The notes under the pieces: model-generated | Databases searched by the model: none | What the model was told of the DNA's origin: nothing | What the model saw: the letters and a program-made list of their open reading frames with translations, nothing else | Made by a program: the position numbers and the translations under genes | Part shown: piece by piece, positions 33,690 to 45,301 of the stretch | How the letters are laid out: each line of letters begins with the position of its first letter | Numbering within the stretch: position 1 is the stretch's first letter | Source: Silurus meridionalis | Taxonomy: Eukaryota > Chordata > Actinopteri > Siluriformes > Siluridae | DNA length: 64,000 bases | Assembly (NCBI RefSeq): GCF_014805685.1 | Contig: NC_060892.1 | Span: forward strand, 15,493,490-15,557,489 | Direction of reading: 5' to 3'

Positions 33690-33770
33690 ATGCTTTTAAA
33701 ATACGCTCCACTTTTCTCTGAAGGCTTTGCTCTAGATTTTGGAACATTTGTCCATAGTGTTCCTTAACCT
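33690..33770 (-). mobile_element. Small Tip-like Tc1 fragment
   Basis: CGCTCCACTTTTCTCTGAAG followed by GCTTTGCTCTAGATTTTGGA resembles the CTCTTCTGGGAAGATSTTCC...CTAGATTTTG section of the other Tip-like copies. Confidence 0.4.
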
Positions 33771-36009
33771 CGAAACTCCAGTGCCAAAACAAGACACCAA
33801 ACATGTCTGGACTCTTTTTGGCGTAAGTGAAAAAGTGTGTAAATAATTGTTATTTATTTGATTTTTTTTTTTTTTTTACAGAAGTATGCCTTTAAAGCCA
33901 GTGCTTGTTGGGAGTGCTGCCCTGCACTCCATCACGTATCCCAAAACTATTACCACAATGCATCAGGGAGACCCTCTATTTATCAGTGGAGTCTATATAA
34001 ACCTTTCTGAGTGTGTAAGAGTGTAAGAGAATATAGCCTATAAAGCGATAGACCACTCAGACCTAGATCCACTGAGGAAGGGGGGGGCGCAATGAGCCTG
34101 TGTCTACACAACTTTAATGGCAAGGAAGCGGCCACTTGTAAACAGCAGAACGCCATTAAGTGTGAGCGACAGCATATGTCTGTGGCAGGACACAGATGTC
34201 ACAGAGGGGCAAGAGAAGGGCAGGTCAGGATTTCAGGGGACATCAGAAAAATATGGACAGCCGCAGACACCAGTGAAATTCGGTTTAGGAGAAATTACAT
34301 CACTGGCATGATAGATAATGATATAAAATGTACAAATTGCATGGCTTGGCTATTGGTTTGTTTGTTGTTTTTTTATATTTCCCAAACCTTCACCTCCAAA
34401 CAAAACTTTCCAACAGGTATGTAGCCATCTTTGAACTGAAAACCTTTAATGGCCACGTGACTCACGGTGATGTCTGTGAACTATCGGACCCCAGTGCATC
34501 AAACACATGAGCACGAGGCGTGATGGGAAAATGTTTTTTACTGGGCAGACTCATTAGCGTGCGCAATGCTATGCAATAGTAATGTGTAGTAAATGTAAAA
34601 TACAAATACAAGTGGCTTCTGTGGCTTCCCGTAGCTGAGCCTAATGTCTTTAATCATCTTCTAATTATTACTATTTATAATTGTTTTTGGAAATCTTGGC
34701 ATTGTAATATTATGTAGGGGCAATAAAGGGCTACAATAAATGATGTACTAGCTGATCCATGTGTGATCCGAGACATCCTGATGCACACGACTGTCCATAC
34801 ATACACTTGTGAACTGCAGTACATGCATATGAATATTTGATTTGACTCGGGTGCCAAATGTGCTGTCGATCAAAAAGGATATTCTAATGCTCAGGCAAAA
34901 CGAAGTTACAATCTGAAACTCTGCCTGCATGCAGCAATCCTTAAGACAGAAAAAAGGACATTTATTATTAGTAGCTACAAGGCACGACAGATGAGCCCCC
35001 CGCCTTTTTTTTTTTTTTTAAACCACTAAAACTTTTATCTGCTTTCATCAAACCAGGAGCTGGAAGGTGCACATCAGATTCTGTCTTCTTAGTAAACCGG
35101 GCCTGAAACCGAGGCGCAAGCTCTCTCGCTCCGCCCAACTTTCATCATTCATCAGCGCGGGGGAAGGATATGAAAAATAGCACATCTTTAAACGACGAGA
35201 AGGAGAAGAATGTGTTAGTAATGCATTTACATAGGCAGAGACGGGGTGCAGGTTCGAAAATTCCTCCCCTGTCTTAGAACGCATATTTCACTCCACTCTT
35301 ACTGATGAATGCTGGCTAAAAGGGAACATCGCCCAGTAATGTACAGATATTCAATAAAGGGCCACTTAATGGGCACAGTCAGGGGAAAGTAACGTAACCC
35401 AAAAAGCTTTTTGATGTAAAGACACTAATTCAGTTAACAACATTGATCAACCTGTCATGCTTTCAGTATGGTGCAATGGCTTTTAGCACCATGTGTGGGC
35501 ATTAATGAAGTTATAAAGTCGTAGAAAAAAAAAAAAACAAGCTTTCATCCCCTGTCCTTGTCAGATCCAATCTTTTTTGAACTGGAAGGAACAATGTGCA
35601 CGTACTATAATGGCATTTAATATAAACCCCCCTGAATCTGGCCACAAATATGAAGGAGGTGGTGTGCAGCACCGACCAGCCACCAGCCATTTTCACACAC
35701 ACTTTTACACAGGAATTAAATGACAATAAATGGAGAACGGGATTAAGACAAAACTCCAACAAGACTGCTGCAGTAATCTAAAGTCATTTTGCCGATTTTT
35801 GAGTCCTAGAGAGGACCAGAGATCTGTTTCCTGATTCTCTTTTAAAAAGGTGTGGCTGAACCCTGGTATCGGATTTGGAGCTATCAGCTCTCAATGCTGA
35901 TTGCTGAATAATGCAAGAGATTCCACCTGGCATATTAGGTCCTGTTTCATGTTTGGTGAGTTTTTTCGTGGTCAGCAGAGGAGACAGACTTCCATAGATG
36001 GGTATTGTA
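33771..36009. other. Gene-free sequence with candidate noncoding blocks
   Basis: Unique-looking stretches lie at 34080-34300 (CTTTAATGGCAAGGAAGCGG and several TGGC words), 34430-34520 (ACCTTTAATGGCCACGTGAC) and 35060-35300 (CpG-containing, AGTAATGCATTTACAT). No exon recognised; conservation untested. Confidence 0.28.
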
Positions 36010-36260
36010 ATATTCTAGGTGGTTGCTATGGTGCTGGTAGGTGGTTTAAAGGCTGTTTTCTGGGCTAACCAGGCCAGTTCCAGTTGGATTCTAGGGTGTT
36101 GCTAAGTGCTACAATTCACTGCTGTGCTATAAGATTCCAGGTGGTTGCTATGATATTTCACCTGGTTACTGGAAAATTCCAGGTTGCTGCCAGGCTTTTC
36201 TAAATAGATCCTATGATAGCAAACCAGTTGGATGCTGGCGTGTTGCAAGAGTTCCCATGT
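36010..36260. repeat. Degenerate minisatellite of GGTGGTTGCTATGGTG-type units
   Basis: Diverged units such as GGTGGTTGCTATGGTGCTGG, GGGTGTTGCTAAGTGC, GGTGGTTGCTATGA and CCTGGTTACTGGAAAATTCC recur. Similar GGTTGCTA minisatellites are common in fishes. Confidence 0.6.
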
Positions 36261-36493
36261 ATTACATAATGATTAACTTTCATGTCTGTGACTCCTGAGG
36301 TTTGGGCTACAGAACCTGATGACTAAAAATAAAAGCACCCCGAACCCCTTCTCTGTGGACAAATGACCCACTTTGGAGTGTTGCTACATGGCACAAGTAA
36401 TTCTAATTCAAATTATAAAAAATCTATCAAAAGTTTTAAAAAACAAACAATGATTATTACAAAGAATGTGAGAATTTTCTGGAAATTGAAGTA

Positions 36494-36655
36494 CAGGTAG
36501 TCGTCAACTTACGACCACGATTGGGACCGACAAATCGGTTGTAACACTGGTCGTAAGTAGAGTAGGCTATATGTACAGTACTGTAGAAGCTGGTACGCAC
36601 TGTCGTACGCCGCGGCTAGCGATTGTGTTCGTAAAGTCGAATAGTCGTAAGTTGC
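36494..36655. mobile_element. pogo-like MITE fragment
   Basis: Begins after TA with CAGGTAGTCGTCAACTTACG, closely like the terminus of the 56777-57291 element. GTCGTAAGTTG near 36644-36654 is the decayed opposite arm. The right terminus is lost. Confidence 0.5.
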
Positions 36656-37696
36656 AAGAAAGTGACTTTAAGAGTCAAGACCAGTGACGAACATATTCAA
36701 ATATTTGTAATGTAAAATGTCTCCAATTTCGCTCATTTGTTACGATTAATGATGTCGTTCGCTTAGCATGGCTCTTCAGCTCACTACACAGCTACAGAAA
36801 ACAGCTACAGACACGGAAACAGAAAGCAGGATTACTCAATTCACCATCAGTGTTTAAAGCCTGACTGTGTTGTACTTGTAACCAACTGCTGATCCCCACT
36901 ATTCCCTTTGACTAATCACTCATTCAGATACAGGTTTTTTTTTTTATAAGTAATCAAAGAAAGCAAGTTTTCTTCAAGACTGCATCTCCTTTATGACTCC
37001 TCGCTATCACTGTTTCTTTCTGTCCGCATTCTTAATAACAATTTGATTATTTTGTATATACCTAAGAGTTTGTTTGTGGTGCTGTAAGAACTATATTATT
37101 AGCTACTATTTAATGTATAATAAATTTATAATAAATAATGTTTAATGTACTCGAAAAATCTCATTGGAGTTGCCAAAGAAGCAACTGAAGTGCAGCAAAC
37201 TTGTCAGGAAGTAAATGCATCTTCATCGACCGCTTATCATTCCCATATGAATATCTAATCATTCAAAAAAATTCTTAATCATGAAATCCTAAAGAAACCA
37301 TGAAATCATGAAATAACTAAACATACCCTGCACTAGTCGTCTGTTTCTTAGTCCAGAAACTGAAAAACTGTCCCTTCAGGATAGACAGATGATTTCAAAA
37401 CAATTGCATGAAGTCTTTGTTTTTAATGTTGTAATTCACAATTACCTGCACTCGTAATGTCACAACCGCTGACTACATCTTTCACAGCAGCAGTCATTTA
37501 TCAGGGGAGTGAGTGATGTTTTCCTAAAAAGAAAGAAAATATGACTATATAATTCTACAACAAAGCAAATCAGACAGAATCTGGTGCACAAACAAAAAGC
37601 GTAATAATAGATGCGGATATGCTAAATGACATTAAACAAATTAAGGACTGGCATTTTTCATATTACCTCATACATATATACATACATACATATATA
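36656..37696. other. Gene-free AT-rich sequence
   Basis: Nothing recognised except a CATACATATA simple repeat at 37667-37697. Confidence 0.45.
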
Positions 37697-38400
37697 GTAT
37701 TTCACAAAAGTAAGTACACCCTAAGTGAACATGTCAAAACTGTGTCAATATTTCAAGAGAGCACCATTGTTATGTAGCACTGCAATAATTCTCCTGGGCA
37801 TGGAATTCACCAGAGCTGCACAGGTTGTTGTTAGAATCCTCTTCCACTCCTCCATAATGACATCACGGAGCTGCTGGATGTTAGACACATGGCACTTCTC
37901 CACCTTCCGCTTGAGGATACCCCACAGGTGCTCAACAGGGTTCAGGTCTGGAGACAAACTTGGCCACTCCATCGGCTTCACCTTCAGCTTCCTCAGCTTG
38001 CCGGTGTGTTTAGGGTCGTTATTATGTTGGAAAACTGCTGTTCGTCACAGTTTCTGAAGAAAGGGCATCATTTTCTGCTTCAAAATCTCACAGTACATGT
38101 CGGAATCCATGTTTCCCACAATGAACCGCAGCTCCTCAGTACCAGCAGCACTCATGCAGCCCCAGACCATGATGCTACCACCACCACCATGCTTGACTGT
38201 AGGCAAGACACAATTTTCTTGGTACTCTTCACCAGAGCGTCGCCACACATGCTGGACACCGTATAAGCCAAACAAGTTTATCTCATCAGACCACATGACA
38301 TGGTTCCAGTAATTCAGGGATTCATTCAGTAATTCAGGTTGTCATCAGCAAACTCTTTGCAGGCTTTCTTGTAAGCCAGCTTCAGAAGAGCCTTCCTTCC
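37697..38400 (-). pseudogene. Tc1-like transposon relic with C-terminal transposase half
   Basis: Plus-strand TATTTCACAAAAGTAAGTAC is the known end of a widespread vertebrate Tc1 group. On the minus strand the transposase reads MWSDEINLFG (first Asp), GGGSIMVWGC, then a premature TGA near 38046, then FQHNNDPKHTGK and SLSPDLNPVEHLW (Glu). The second catalytic Asp, normally in HDND, is Asn here (codon 38021-38023). About 10 residues before WPSLSPD are also missing compared with the family as I know it. The N-terminal DNA-binding half and the other terminal repeat are absent beyond about 38400. The element is dead. Confidence 0.85.
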
Positions 38401-38439
38401 TTCCTTCATACACCTCTGTATTACCCAAATGTGGTCGAA

Positions 38440-38558
38440 CTAATGTAAACTATTTAATTTATACTGTATGTAATGAATAGTTTGTTTTCTTTTAAGAGTC
38501 ACAGCTGTGCCATTAAATAGATTTAATAGAGATTTAAGGGATATTCAGTGTTTGGGAA
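38440..38558. repeat. Unassigned dispersed repeat, copy A
   Basis: Shares AATAGTTTGTTT, TCACAG, GTGCCATTAAATAG and TTAAGGGAT in the same order as 42292-42405, with about 25% divergence by eye. Family unknown. Confidence 0.55.
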
Positions 38559-38571
38559 TGTTTTTTACATA

Positions 38572-38830
38572 ATATCTTCTTCTTCTTCTTTTGGCTTCTC
38601 CGGTTAGGGTTCGCCACAGCAAATCATCCGTCTCCATAATCCCCCCACCACCCCCCTGGTCCTCTACATCTGCCTCTTTCAAACCAACTTCCTGCATGTC
38701 TTCCTTCATCACATTCATAAACCTCCTCCTTGTTGGCTTCATCCTCAACATTTTCCTACAGATATACACCATGTCCCTCCTCCGCTCATGTTCAAACCAT
38801 CTCAATCTCGCCTCCCTCACATATAGATGT
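38572..38830 (-). mobile_element. Non-LTR retrotransposon ORF2 C-terminus and 3' tail
   Basis: The minus strand encodes REARLRWFEHERRRDMVYIC, then RKMLRMKPTRRRFMN and VMKEDMQEVGLKEADVED. This resembles the C-terminal RLRWFGHVRRRD...KEDM region of fish LINE reverse transcriptases. The 3' side ends in a GAAGAAGAAGAAGAT simple repeat at 38575-38590. It is 5'-truncated, as is usual for LINE copies, and inactive. Confidence 0.7.
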
Positions 38831-38865
38831 ATATATGTGTGTATATATTAATAAAAATATAATAC

Positions 38866-39145
38866 AAAACTTTAATTATCAAATCTGATTGATCAGGAGG
38901 TGCTGATTAATTGTGTATAACAGCATGGCATGTACAGTCGTCATATCACATGTTTATTTTAATGCACTCATTGTATTAAGTTACTGTAAAATGTAACAGC
39001 TAATACATGGACTAGAAAGGCAATATTCTGTGAGGAGATGATTAACATTCAGGAAAGGACGTTCTGGTGTCAGCGTTTTACAACAAGAAATAAAGTTGTG
39101 ACACAGGAAAGTTTTTTGGTCAGAAAATCTAACACGTTACAGTCG
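38866..39145. repeat. Unassigned dispersed repeat (GATTGRTCAGRAG family), copy 1
   Basis: Contains AATCTGATTGATCAGGAGGT, AATTGTGTATAACAGCA, AACATTCAGGAAAGGACGTT and GGTGTCAGCGTTTTACAAC. Matching words in the same order occur at 48285-48560 and partly at 45395-45450. It probably derives from a DNA transposon; the class is unknown. Confidence 0.5.
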
Positions 39146-39758
39146 GCAGCTTTTTTTCTCTCTCTTATTAACATCAATAGAGAAAAAACTTTAGTCTTGA
39201 TGCTTTAGTATCAGACTTGATGGAATAACATTCGGATTGCAAGGTTGAATTCGAATTAAAGGTGGCACAGTGCTGGTGAAAAAAATCTAATAATTAAGTT
39301 GCTTTAAATAAAGCTGAAAGCATTTTGCACAACAGCACAACTTTGAGTGTTTTCTTCTTTTCAGCTCCTTATTCCCAAATATCAAGGAAGTCATCATGTT
39401 CCATGAGTACACTGTTGTCAGTATAACAATTGACAAATTAATTAATAAATATACTCATGTTAAATGCTGGGGCTCATATAAAGATGCCAAAGAAATATTT
39501 AAGAATAAATTGTGTGTGCAGTATCACAATTTCAAATCATGGCAAGAAGTTTAACCTACCGTGATTTGAGTTGATGGTAGAAATGGGCAGCCTGTTTTTC
39601 ATTCAACTTAAATACAACATCTGGATTCTATGAAGTGGAAAAATATTTACCAGTTAGTTACACGAGTGAAAAACAGATGTTTTAGGTCACTCAGGCACAG
39701 AATCATTGTTATCTGCAAGGTTTGATGTGTGCACCATCCTGTTGATAACAATAATGAT

Positions 39759-39797
<39 letters not shown>

Positions 39798-40139
39798 CCG
39801 TTTTAACAACAGCGGGGGACTGTGTTTTAAGTAAAAAAGACACTGTATTTAAGTAGTGAAGCTGTTTAAAATATCTTATATTTTGTTAGTTAGCCAGGAC
39901 GCTGGCTAAAATCCTAAACAAACACACACACTTGCTAGCTACACACTTAGCTAATCTACCTGTTACCCAGTGCATCATTGAACCAAGGCTAAATTTAAAC
40001 TGCCTCCTTATATCGTCCAACTTCCTTCTCCATCATTTCTCGGGGTGTCTAACTTCCTTCCAGTCGACATTTCATTCCAACAAGAAAATTTCATTTCACT
40101 CCAGTCTTTATTTTTCAATCAGTTCTCACAAATCTGAAC
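39146..40139. other. Gene-free sequence
   Basis: Nothing recognised apart from the ATA microsatellite at 39748-39797. Confidence 0.4.
39748..39797. repeat. (AAT)n microsatellite
   Basis: TAA/AAT trinucleotide array of about 14 units. Confidence 0.95.
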
Positions 40140-40395
40140 TACCCGCCCCGCAATCTGTGTCTGCCGCCGCTCGCCGGCCCCACACTCTGACAGACAGCGA
40201 TAACAGCCAATAGGATTGTAAAGCTGTTGGGCGAGGACCAACCAGAAAACAGAACAGAAACGAGTAGGCGGTGCTTCGCGAGGGACGCGCGAGAGAGAGT
40301 GTGAGAGGATTGCCATGGTGACGGTGCAAGCGCCGCGAGCAGAGGAGCAGATGAAAATGGCGTTTGAACAGCAGGCAGTGAAGTGAGCGGGGGTC
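40140..40395 (+). promoter_or_regulatory. CpG-dense promoter-like segment
   Basis: About 21 CpGs in roughly 250 bp with near-random observed/expected ratio, unlike the CpG-depleted surroundings. A CCAAT-box-like AGCCAATAGG lies at 40205-40214, and an AAAATGGCG YY1-type motif at 40354-40362 carries an in-frame ATG. No TATA box is seen. CpG island plus NF-Y and YY1 motifs is the usual layout of a TATA-less vertebrate promoter, with YY1 just downstream of initiation. Transcription from it is inferred. Confidence 0.42.
40315..40386 (+). CDS. Possible first coding exon (hypothetical, short)
   Basis: An ATG in good context (TTGCCATGG) at 40315 opens 23 codons starting MVTVQAPRAEE; further in-frame ATGs are at 40351 and 40357, the last inside the YY1-type motif and giving MAFEQQAVK. 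The frame stops at 40384-40386, but AA|GTGAGC at 40381-40388 fits a splice donor, so an exon ending at 40382 is possible. I do not recognise the peptide and found no partner exon. It may be chance inside a CpG-rich regulatory segment. Confidence 0.18.
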   Translation: MVTVQAPRAEEQMKMAFEQQAVK

Positions 40396-40425
40396 AAAAC
40401 CACAACCCACTACACCACTGTCTCC
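40391..40425 (-). repeat. Possible tRNA-like SINE scrap
   Basis: The minus strand reads AGTGGTGTAGTGGGTT, then GGTTTTGACCC, resembling compacted pol III A and B boxes of tRNA-derived SINEs. Too short to be sure. Confidence 0.2.
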
Positions 40426-40439
40426 ATTAAAAACTACCA

Positions 40440-41339
40440 TTTTATCAATTAAAAAATATTGTGCAACATGAAAATATAACGTTATATCATATTATAATGA
40501 TATTATAAATGATAAAACAAGCTCACAGTCTAAAGGTTGATATGTTATTCTTAGTCTCTGACGATGAGCATAATTAAAAAGTTTGTCGAGGCTTTTTGCA
40601 ATGCACTTCTGCATAATAAAGTCTGATCAATTGTATGAAAAAGAATTAGAATATGATAAAAAAAACAACAACTTTGTATTGAGGTAGTTTGTATGAGGAC
40701 AGCTAGATATTAAAATTGGTTTATAAACTACACAACATTTCCCCGATTTACTAACATTCAAGTTGTGACCTTTCACAGAAGCAAACAAACCTCTCTTCGT
40801 GTCTGTTCACTCCATGCCAGTCCCTGTGTGCCAGGGGACTTATGGACGTATAGACCTATGAACAAAATGGACTTTTGAACATGCCCCCCGAATTGGAACC
40901 TGTGTTTTCTTGGGGGAAGAGATGCTAGTTTATTATCGAATGACTAAACTTTATAAAATTATATATTTTTTGATACATTTTATAAACAGTTAAAAACAGT
41001 TGTACTTTTGCTTATTTTGCTGTTCTACTTTCACTTGAGTGAATAATTCAAAGCTGTACTTCACTTTTAACAAATATTTCATTAATACGGAAGTTGCACT
41101 TTTATTTAGGTAAAGATAGAGTTTTGGTATAAATAAAATTATGAATTTTTTTTCTAGATTAACATTGTGATTAGAAATTTGTAGAGAATGGGTACATGAA
41201 CTACAAAAGTTGCTGCAGTTTTTATTATTATTATTATTCATTTATTATTATTTTTTTTTAGTAAAGAATTCATGATTTATTTTAAGATGAATGCAAGTTT
41301 ACCAGACAAACCCATTTTCTCTCTCCTGTTGTATGTAAT
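40440..41339. other. Gene-free AT-rich sequence
   Basis: 40990-41130 carries TTGTACTTTTGC, CTTTCACTTGAGTGAA and GTTGCACTTTTATTT, possibly a piece of the same dispersed repeat noted at 26740. Nothing else recognised. Confidence 0.35.
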
Positions 41340-41590
41340 TTCAGAAGTTGTAACAAGGTCATTGTTTTAATCAGCAGATCACGCTGTTCCAAGACTTGCT
41401 AAGATTTATCAGAGCAGTGAAAGTGCATGGCCATGCAGACCCAAATGACTCACAAGCAAACCACGACTTGGCAATGTCTTTGTTACAAACTCAGATTATT
41501 AAAAAGATATCCCATGGCAACTCATTATACCATGAGCTTGGGCTATTCCTCCTCAGGCCCTTTAATTAAATTGGAATTATTCGTAGTAAA
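41340..41590. promoter_or_regulatory. Candidate noncoding regulatory block
   Basis: Unique sequence with GGTCATTGTTTTAATC, CGACTTGGCAATGTCTTTGT (TTGGCA plus CTTTGTT) and CCTTTAATTAAATTGG. This mixes NFI-, SOX- and homeodomain-like words. Conservation untested. Confidence 0.32.
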
Positions 41591-43059
41591 ATAAAAAAGA
41601 AATCAACTGTGATGTGACTGCTAGCTAGTCCGTCATTGTGCCAGCAGGCAGGTGCCTTATCTCAGTCATTTGTCCATCCACCCCCTCCATCACCACCACG
41701 CTTCACTTCCTTCTAGGCCTCTCTTTTCCATCTTTGTCCTCCAGTGCCTCCCTCTTTTCTGCTTTGTCTGGTTTAACAATTAAGCACCAACAGTAAGGTC
41801 AGTTCACATGCGGCTACATTTTGCTATGGTGGCTTGCGTAATTCACCGCCCTTGAAATCTTGAATTGATCCATTTATTAATATTATCCATTATCTTTTTC
41901 TTTCCATTCATTTTGTAGTGTTACAGCTTTGAACTGAAACTGAAACAGACGCTCCCCACCTTGTTCATAAGTTGTTATTGTGTTTGTTATTGACTACTCC
42001 TCCTAATCATGTAAGAGCTATAAATACTATCAAATAAACAATAAAATATACTAAAACAAATCGAAATAATCAAAAGACTGCATACAATATTTTGTATCAA
42101 ATAATTAAAAAAAAAAAATGTATGAAAAAAAATCATTTAAAAAAATTAATTCGCCCAAGTCAAGTGCGCATCATGTAGTCGACGACTAGCTAGAGGAAGC
42201 TTTACTCCGTTTTGAATTTTTTCGACTCGGAACAAATTCCACTTCGTAAAGTTTGAAAAGTAACGAAAGTTCGTAAATGTTTGTATAGTGTCATAAATAG
42301 TTTGTTTGCTTAGTTATCTAAGCTCCTTTTTTCACAGATTCACAGCAGTGCCATTAAATAGTTTTATATAGTTTAATAGAGCATTAAGGGATGTTCAATA
42401 TTTTTGTTCTAAAAAAGTATAATACTTTCCCAAAACCCTTGTACCCTTGAACTTGTTTTGAAAGATCATTGTTCTTCAGCTTGGCCCTCATGATTTTGTT
42501 AGTTTAAATATATTCCCTATCAAACCCTTCACAGCAGAATTTAGGTATTTCACAGCGGCAGGGGGTAAATAACTTATTCAGTCAAAATGCAACAGATTAA
42601 GAATATTATGTAGATAAAGATATAGATATATAGATACAGTTATATAGATTCTTTCATTGAAATGCTACTTAATAGATCGTCTATCTATTCAATGTATTCT
42701 ATTTAATTGATTCAAGACGTATAACCCAATAGCACTAATACACAAAACTACAAAAAAAAAATGTAAGCCACTGTAATCTTTTGTGAAAACTTTCTTATGG
42801 ACTGTGCATCTGAACACAGCCTACACTTTATCATCTCTCTTACAATCAAGAAAATTGATGAGATTTTGATTTCTGTTCCATTCTATAAATACAATAGCAG
42901 TCAGGACTTGCTCGTTACTTGACTGATGTTATGATGCTTTCAGCATAATAAGATCTAATTCCACACAAATGTAAGGAAACAATGGAAGCGAGTGAATTGC
43001 AATACGAACAGAGACAATAACATGGACAAGGCTAGAAAGCACAATTACAGTGTGAGTAA
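41591..43059. other. Gene-free sequence
   Basis: Contains the repeat copy B at 42292-42405 and ATAGAT-rich simple sequence near 42612-42650. Otherwise nothing recognised. Confidence 0.4.
42292..42405. repeat. Unassigned dispersed repeat, copy B
   Basis: Diverged partner of 38440-38558, sharing AATAGTTTGTTTGCTT, GTGCCATTAAATAG and TTAAGGGATGTTCA. Confidence 0.55.
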
Positions 43060-43235
43060 AGCCGTGTCTGTCAGCACTAATTATGTGCACTCTTAATGGC
43101 GCTGTTTAGGAAAATAGCCCGTAGCTGACAGAAACCATTGCGGACTGAGGAGTTAAGCTGGATCTTGTCAACGGAAATCTTTTTTCATTAGCCACAACAA
43201 AAGGCAAACAGTCAGACGCCTTTGTTGTGTCAAAT
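43060..43235. promoter_or_regulatory. Candidate noncoding regulatory block
   Basis: Contains CAGCACTAATTATGTGCACT, CTTAATGGCGCTGTTTAGG, CGTAGCTGACAG (MEIS-like TGACAG) and TTTTTTCATTAGCCACAAC. Dense, non-repetitive and noncoding. Role inferred only. Confidence 0.35.
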
Positions 43236-43734
43236 ATTTTCGTCTTCATGTTTTTTTGTCTTATTTGAAAGATGAAAATGTGGAGACATTGAACGTAACG
43301 TCAGAACTGTTTCTTTTTTGAATGGCTCATGTTTTTCTTCGTTTCTGTGTAAAATACCTTTATCTCCCATATGACCATTGTTGAAACAAGCAACAGACAA
43401 GAAAACATGTCTAAAACCATTGTGGCATAAGTTTTTCAAAATGTCAAAAAGAGCAAGACATGCTGGGTTGTCTAGCACACTCATATGAAAGGCTAGATAT
43501 TGTCAATTAACACAATTAAATAGCTGTGCCAGTTTCTCATAAACGCTGCTTTATTATTAATGTTCTATAACAATAAATAAAGTTTAACATTGTTAATAAA
43601 CACTTTCAGGGTAGAGTTGTGAACCTACTGATATATGCCCTATAAAAGAGCTTAGATCGAAGCTTATAGAAATAGGCCATAATGGCAACTGATGTTATTT
43701 ACTGCATTAGATTTAGCATTAGATTAGCATTTAC
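43236..43734. other. Gene-free sequence
   Basis: An 85-codon minus-strand frame (43230-43484) has no domain. Nothing recognised. Confidence 0.4.
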
Positions 43735-44767
43735 CAGTGGAGTGGTGGGCGGTCAGGACCAGCAAAGCCTTCTCTGCTGGCCTAAACACTATCAGAAGCA
43801 CTGACCTACATTTACAACCCAAATTCTAATATTTGTTACATGAAATTTTATTAATTTATTCCCAACAGTTTATTCTCTTCATTTCGTAGTGTTTCTCTTG
43901 ACTGCACTGCGTCCAGTACGTGTATGTGGATATTAGATTTTTTGTCCAATCAGATTTCAGCCTGTATGTGCTGCCATGTCAATCTATTCTGCCCAGGGCC
44001 TTCAAAGTCTGTACTGCTGGCCCTTTTACCACAAAGAATATTATGAATGGGTCTGTTTCTTTAACCAATCAGATTTCAAATTCGCTTTACAGGTGACCCA
44101 GAATAGGGTCAGCATTTTTCTGTCCTCTGTTGGTTGGTCAGAGGGAAACTGTTACAGCCAAGTTCGACTGGCAAAACACATCTGTAGCGCTCGTCACACA
44201 TTAACACATCAAAGTTAGACTTTTTTATGCCTACAAAGGAAGAGAAATTGATTTGGTCTAGGACATTCTTAAAAATCCATTTTCAAGGAAAGCTAGACAT
44301 TGTGAGGAGGTCCTCCAACCCAGAAGCTAGCTAGCTTGTCTCAGCCAGGGAGAGGGTTTGTTCGCCACTTCCAGACCAGTGAATACGAGCGTTACCACTG
44401 GCTTACAGCTTCTGAGCAGCGGTGAAAATTATGACTATGCATCTCTGGTGAGTAGGTTGTATTTTATTTTCATTTTTATGTTTTTGTCATGTTATTAGAC
44501 AAATATTGATTCTGAACTGCTCCAGAGGATGCAGGAAGCACAGTTGTGGTTGTAGTGTAGAGGTTTGAAGCTTGCTTTAGTAAAATGGTTCTCTCTCCAT
44601 AAGTAAAATGCCTCTCTCTCTGTAATGCCACACCTTGTTATATTGCATTTTTGTACAGTATTGATGGCTTCTATAATCGCGATGTGATAGTGGTGGCATT
44701 TAGAGGTGGATTAAGTCAGGTAAGTCCCCACTGAAGGCCTAGGTACCAAATGCACCGCCTGCCACTG
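43735..44767. mobile_element. hAT-like transposon, nonautonomous (1033 bp), with 8-bp target duplication
   Basis: The left end CAGTGGAGTGGTGGGCGGTC and the right end ACCGCCTGCCACTG are imperfect inverted repeats. Flanks GCATTTAC (43727-43734) and GCATTAAC (44768-44775) form an 8-bp duplication with one mismatch, diagnostic of hAT. An 81-codon frame (43976-44218) inside lacks any transposase motif. Its integrity suggests moderate age. Confidence 0.72.
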
Positions 44768-44933
44768 GCATTAACAAACCCTAATTCAACCACATTGCTG
44801 CTGAAGTCTTGAATACAATGGGCCAAAGGGTGTTCAATAACTTTCTATCAAAGCAGCCCTGACTGGTTTAAATGAATATGTTTCTATAGTAACAAACATT
44901 TCATACACTAAGTAATAGGGCACATAACATTTG

Positions 44934-45301
44934 CAGCCATATGTTGTTCCTCCCGAAACTATTAGCAAAAAGTTGGAGGCATGCAAATATACAGGACATC
45001 TTAATGATGTAGCATTAAACTTTCCCTTTACTTAAACTAGGAGAAAAAGACTTGTTCCAGCATGGCATGGTAAAGAGTGGAAGATCTTGAATTGCCTGCT
45101 ATAGAGTTCTAATCTCAACCCTACACCAGCCCTTGTGGCTGAAAGATTAACATTTGCACAACGACAATCCAAAATCTAGTGTAACATATTCACAAAAGAG
45201 TGAAAGTTATTATGACAAATGGGGAAAAATTTGAAATCAGATGTTCAGAATGCACAGAATCTTATAGTCAGGTGTCCACAAACTTTTGTCCTTACAGTGT
45301 A
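44934..45301 (+). mobile_element. Tip-like Tc1 relic, copy 6
   Basis: Transposase-sense orientation. It carries CTTGTTCCAGCATGGCATGG, AATCTCAACCCTACACCAGC and the terminal AGTCAGGTGTCCACAAACTT. Internally deleted and not coding. Confidence 0.7.

Noticed and set aside
38545..38820. 92-codon minus-strand frame as a host gene
   Set aside because: Its RLRWFEHERRRD/KEDM pattern is that of a LINE reverse-transcriptase C-terminus.
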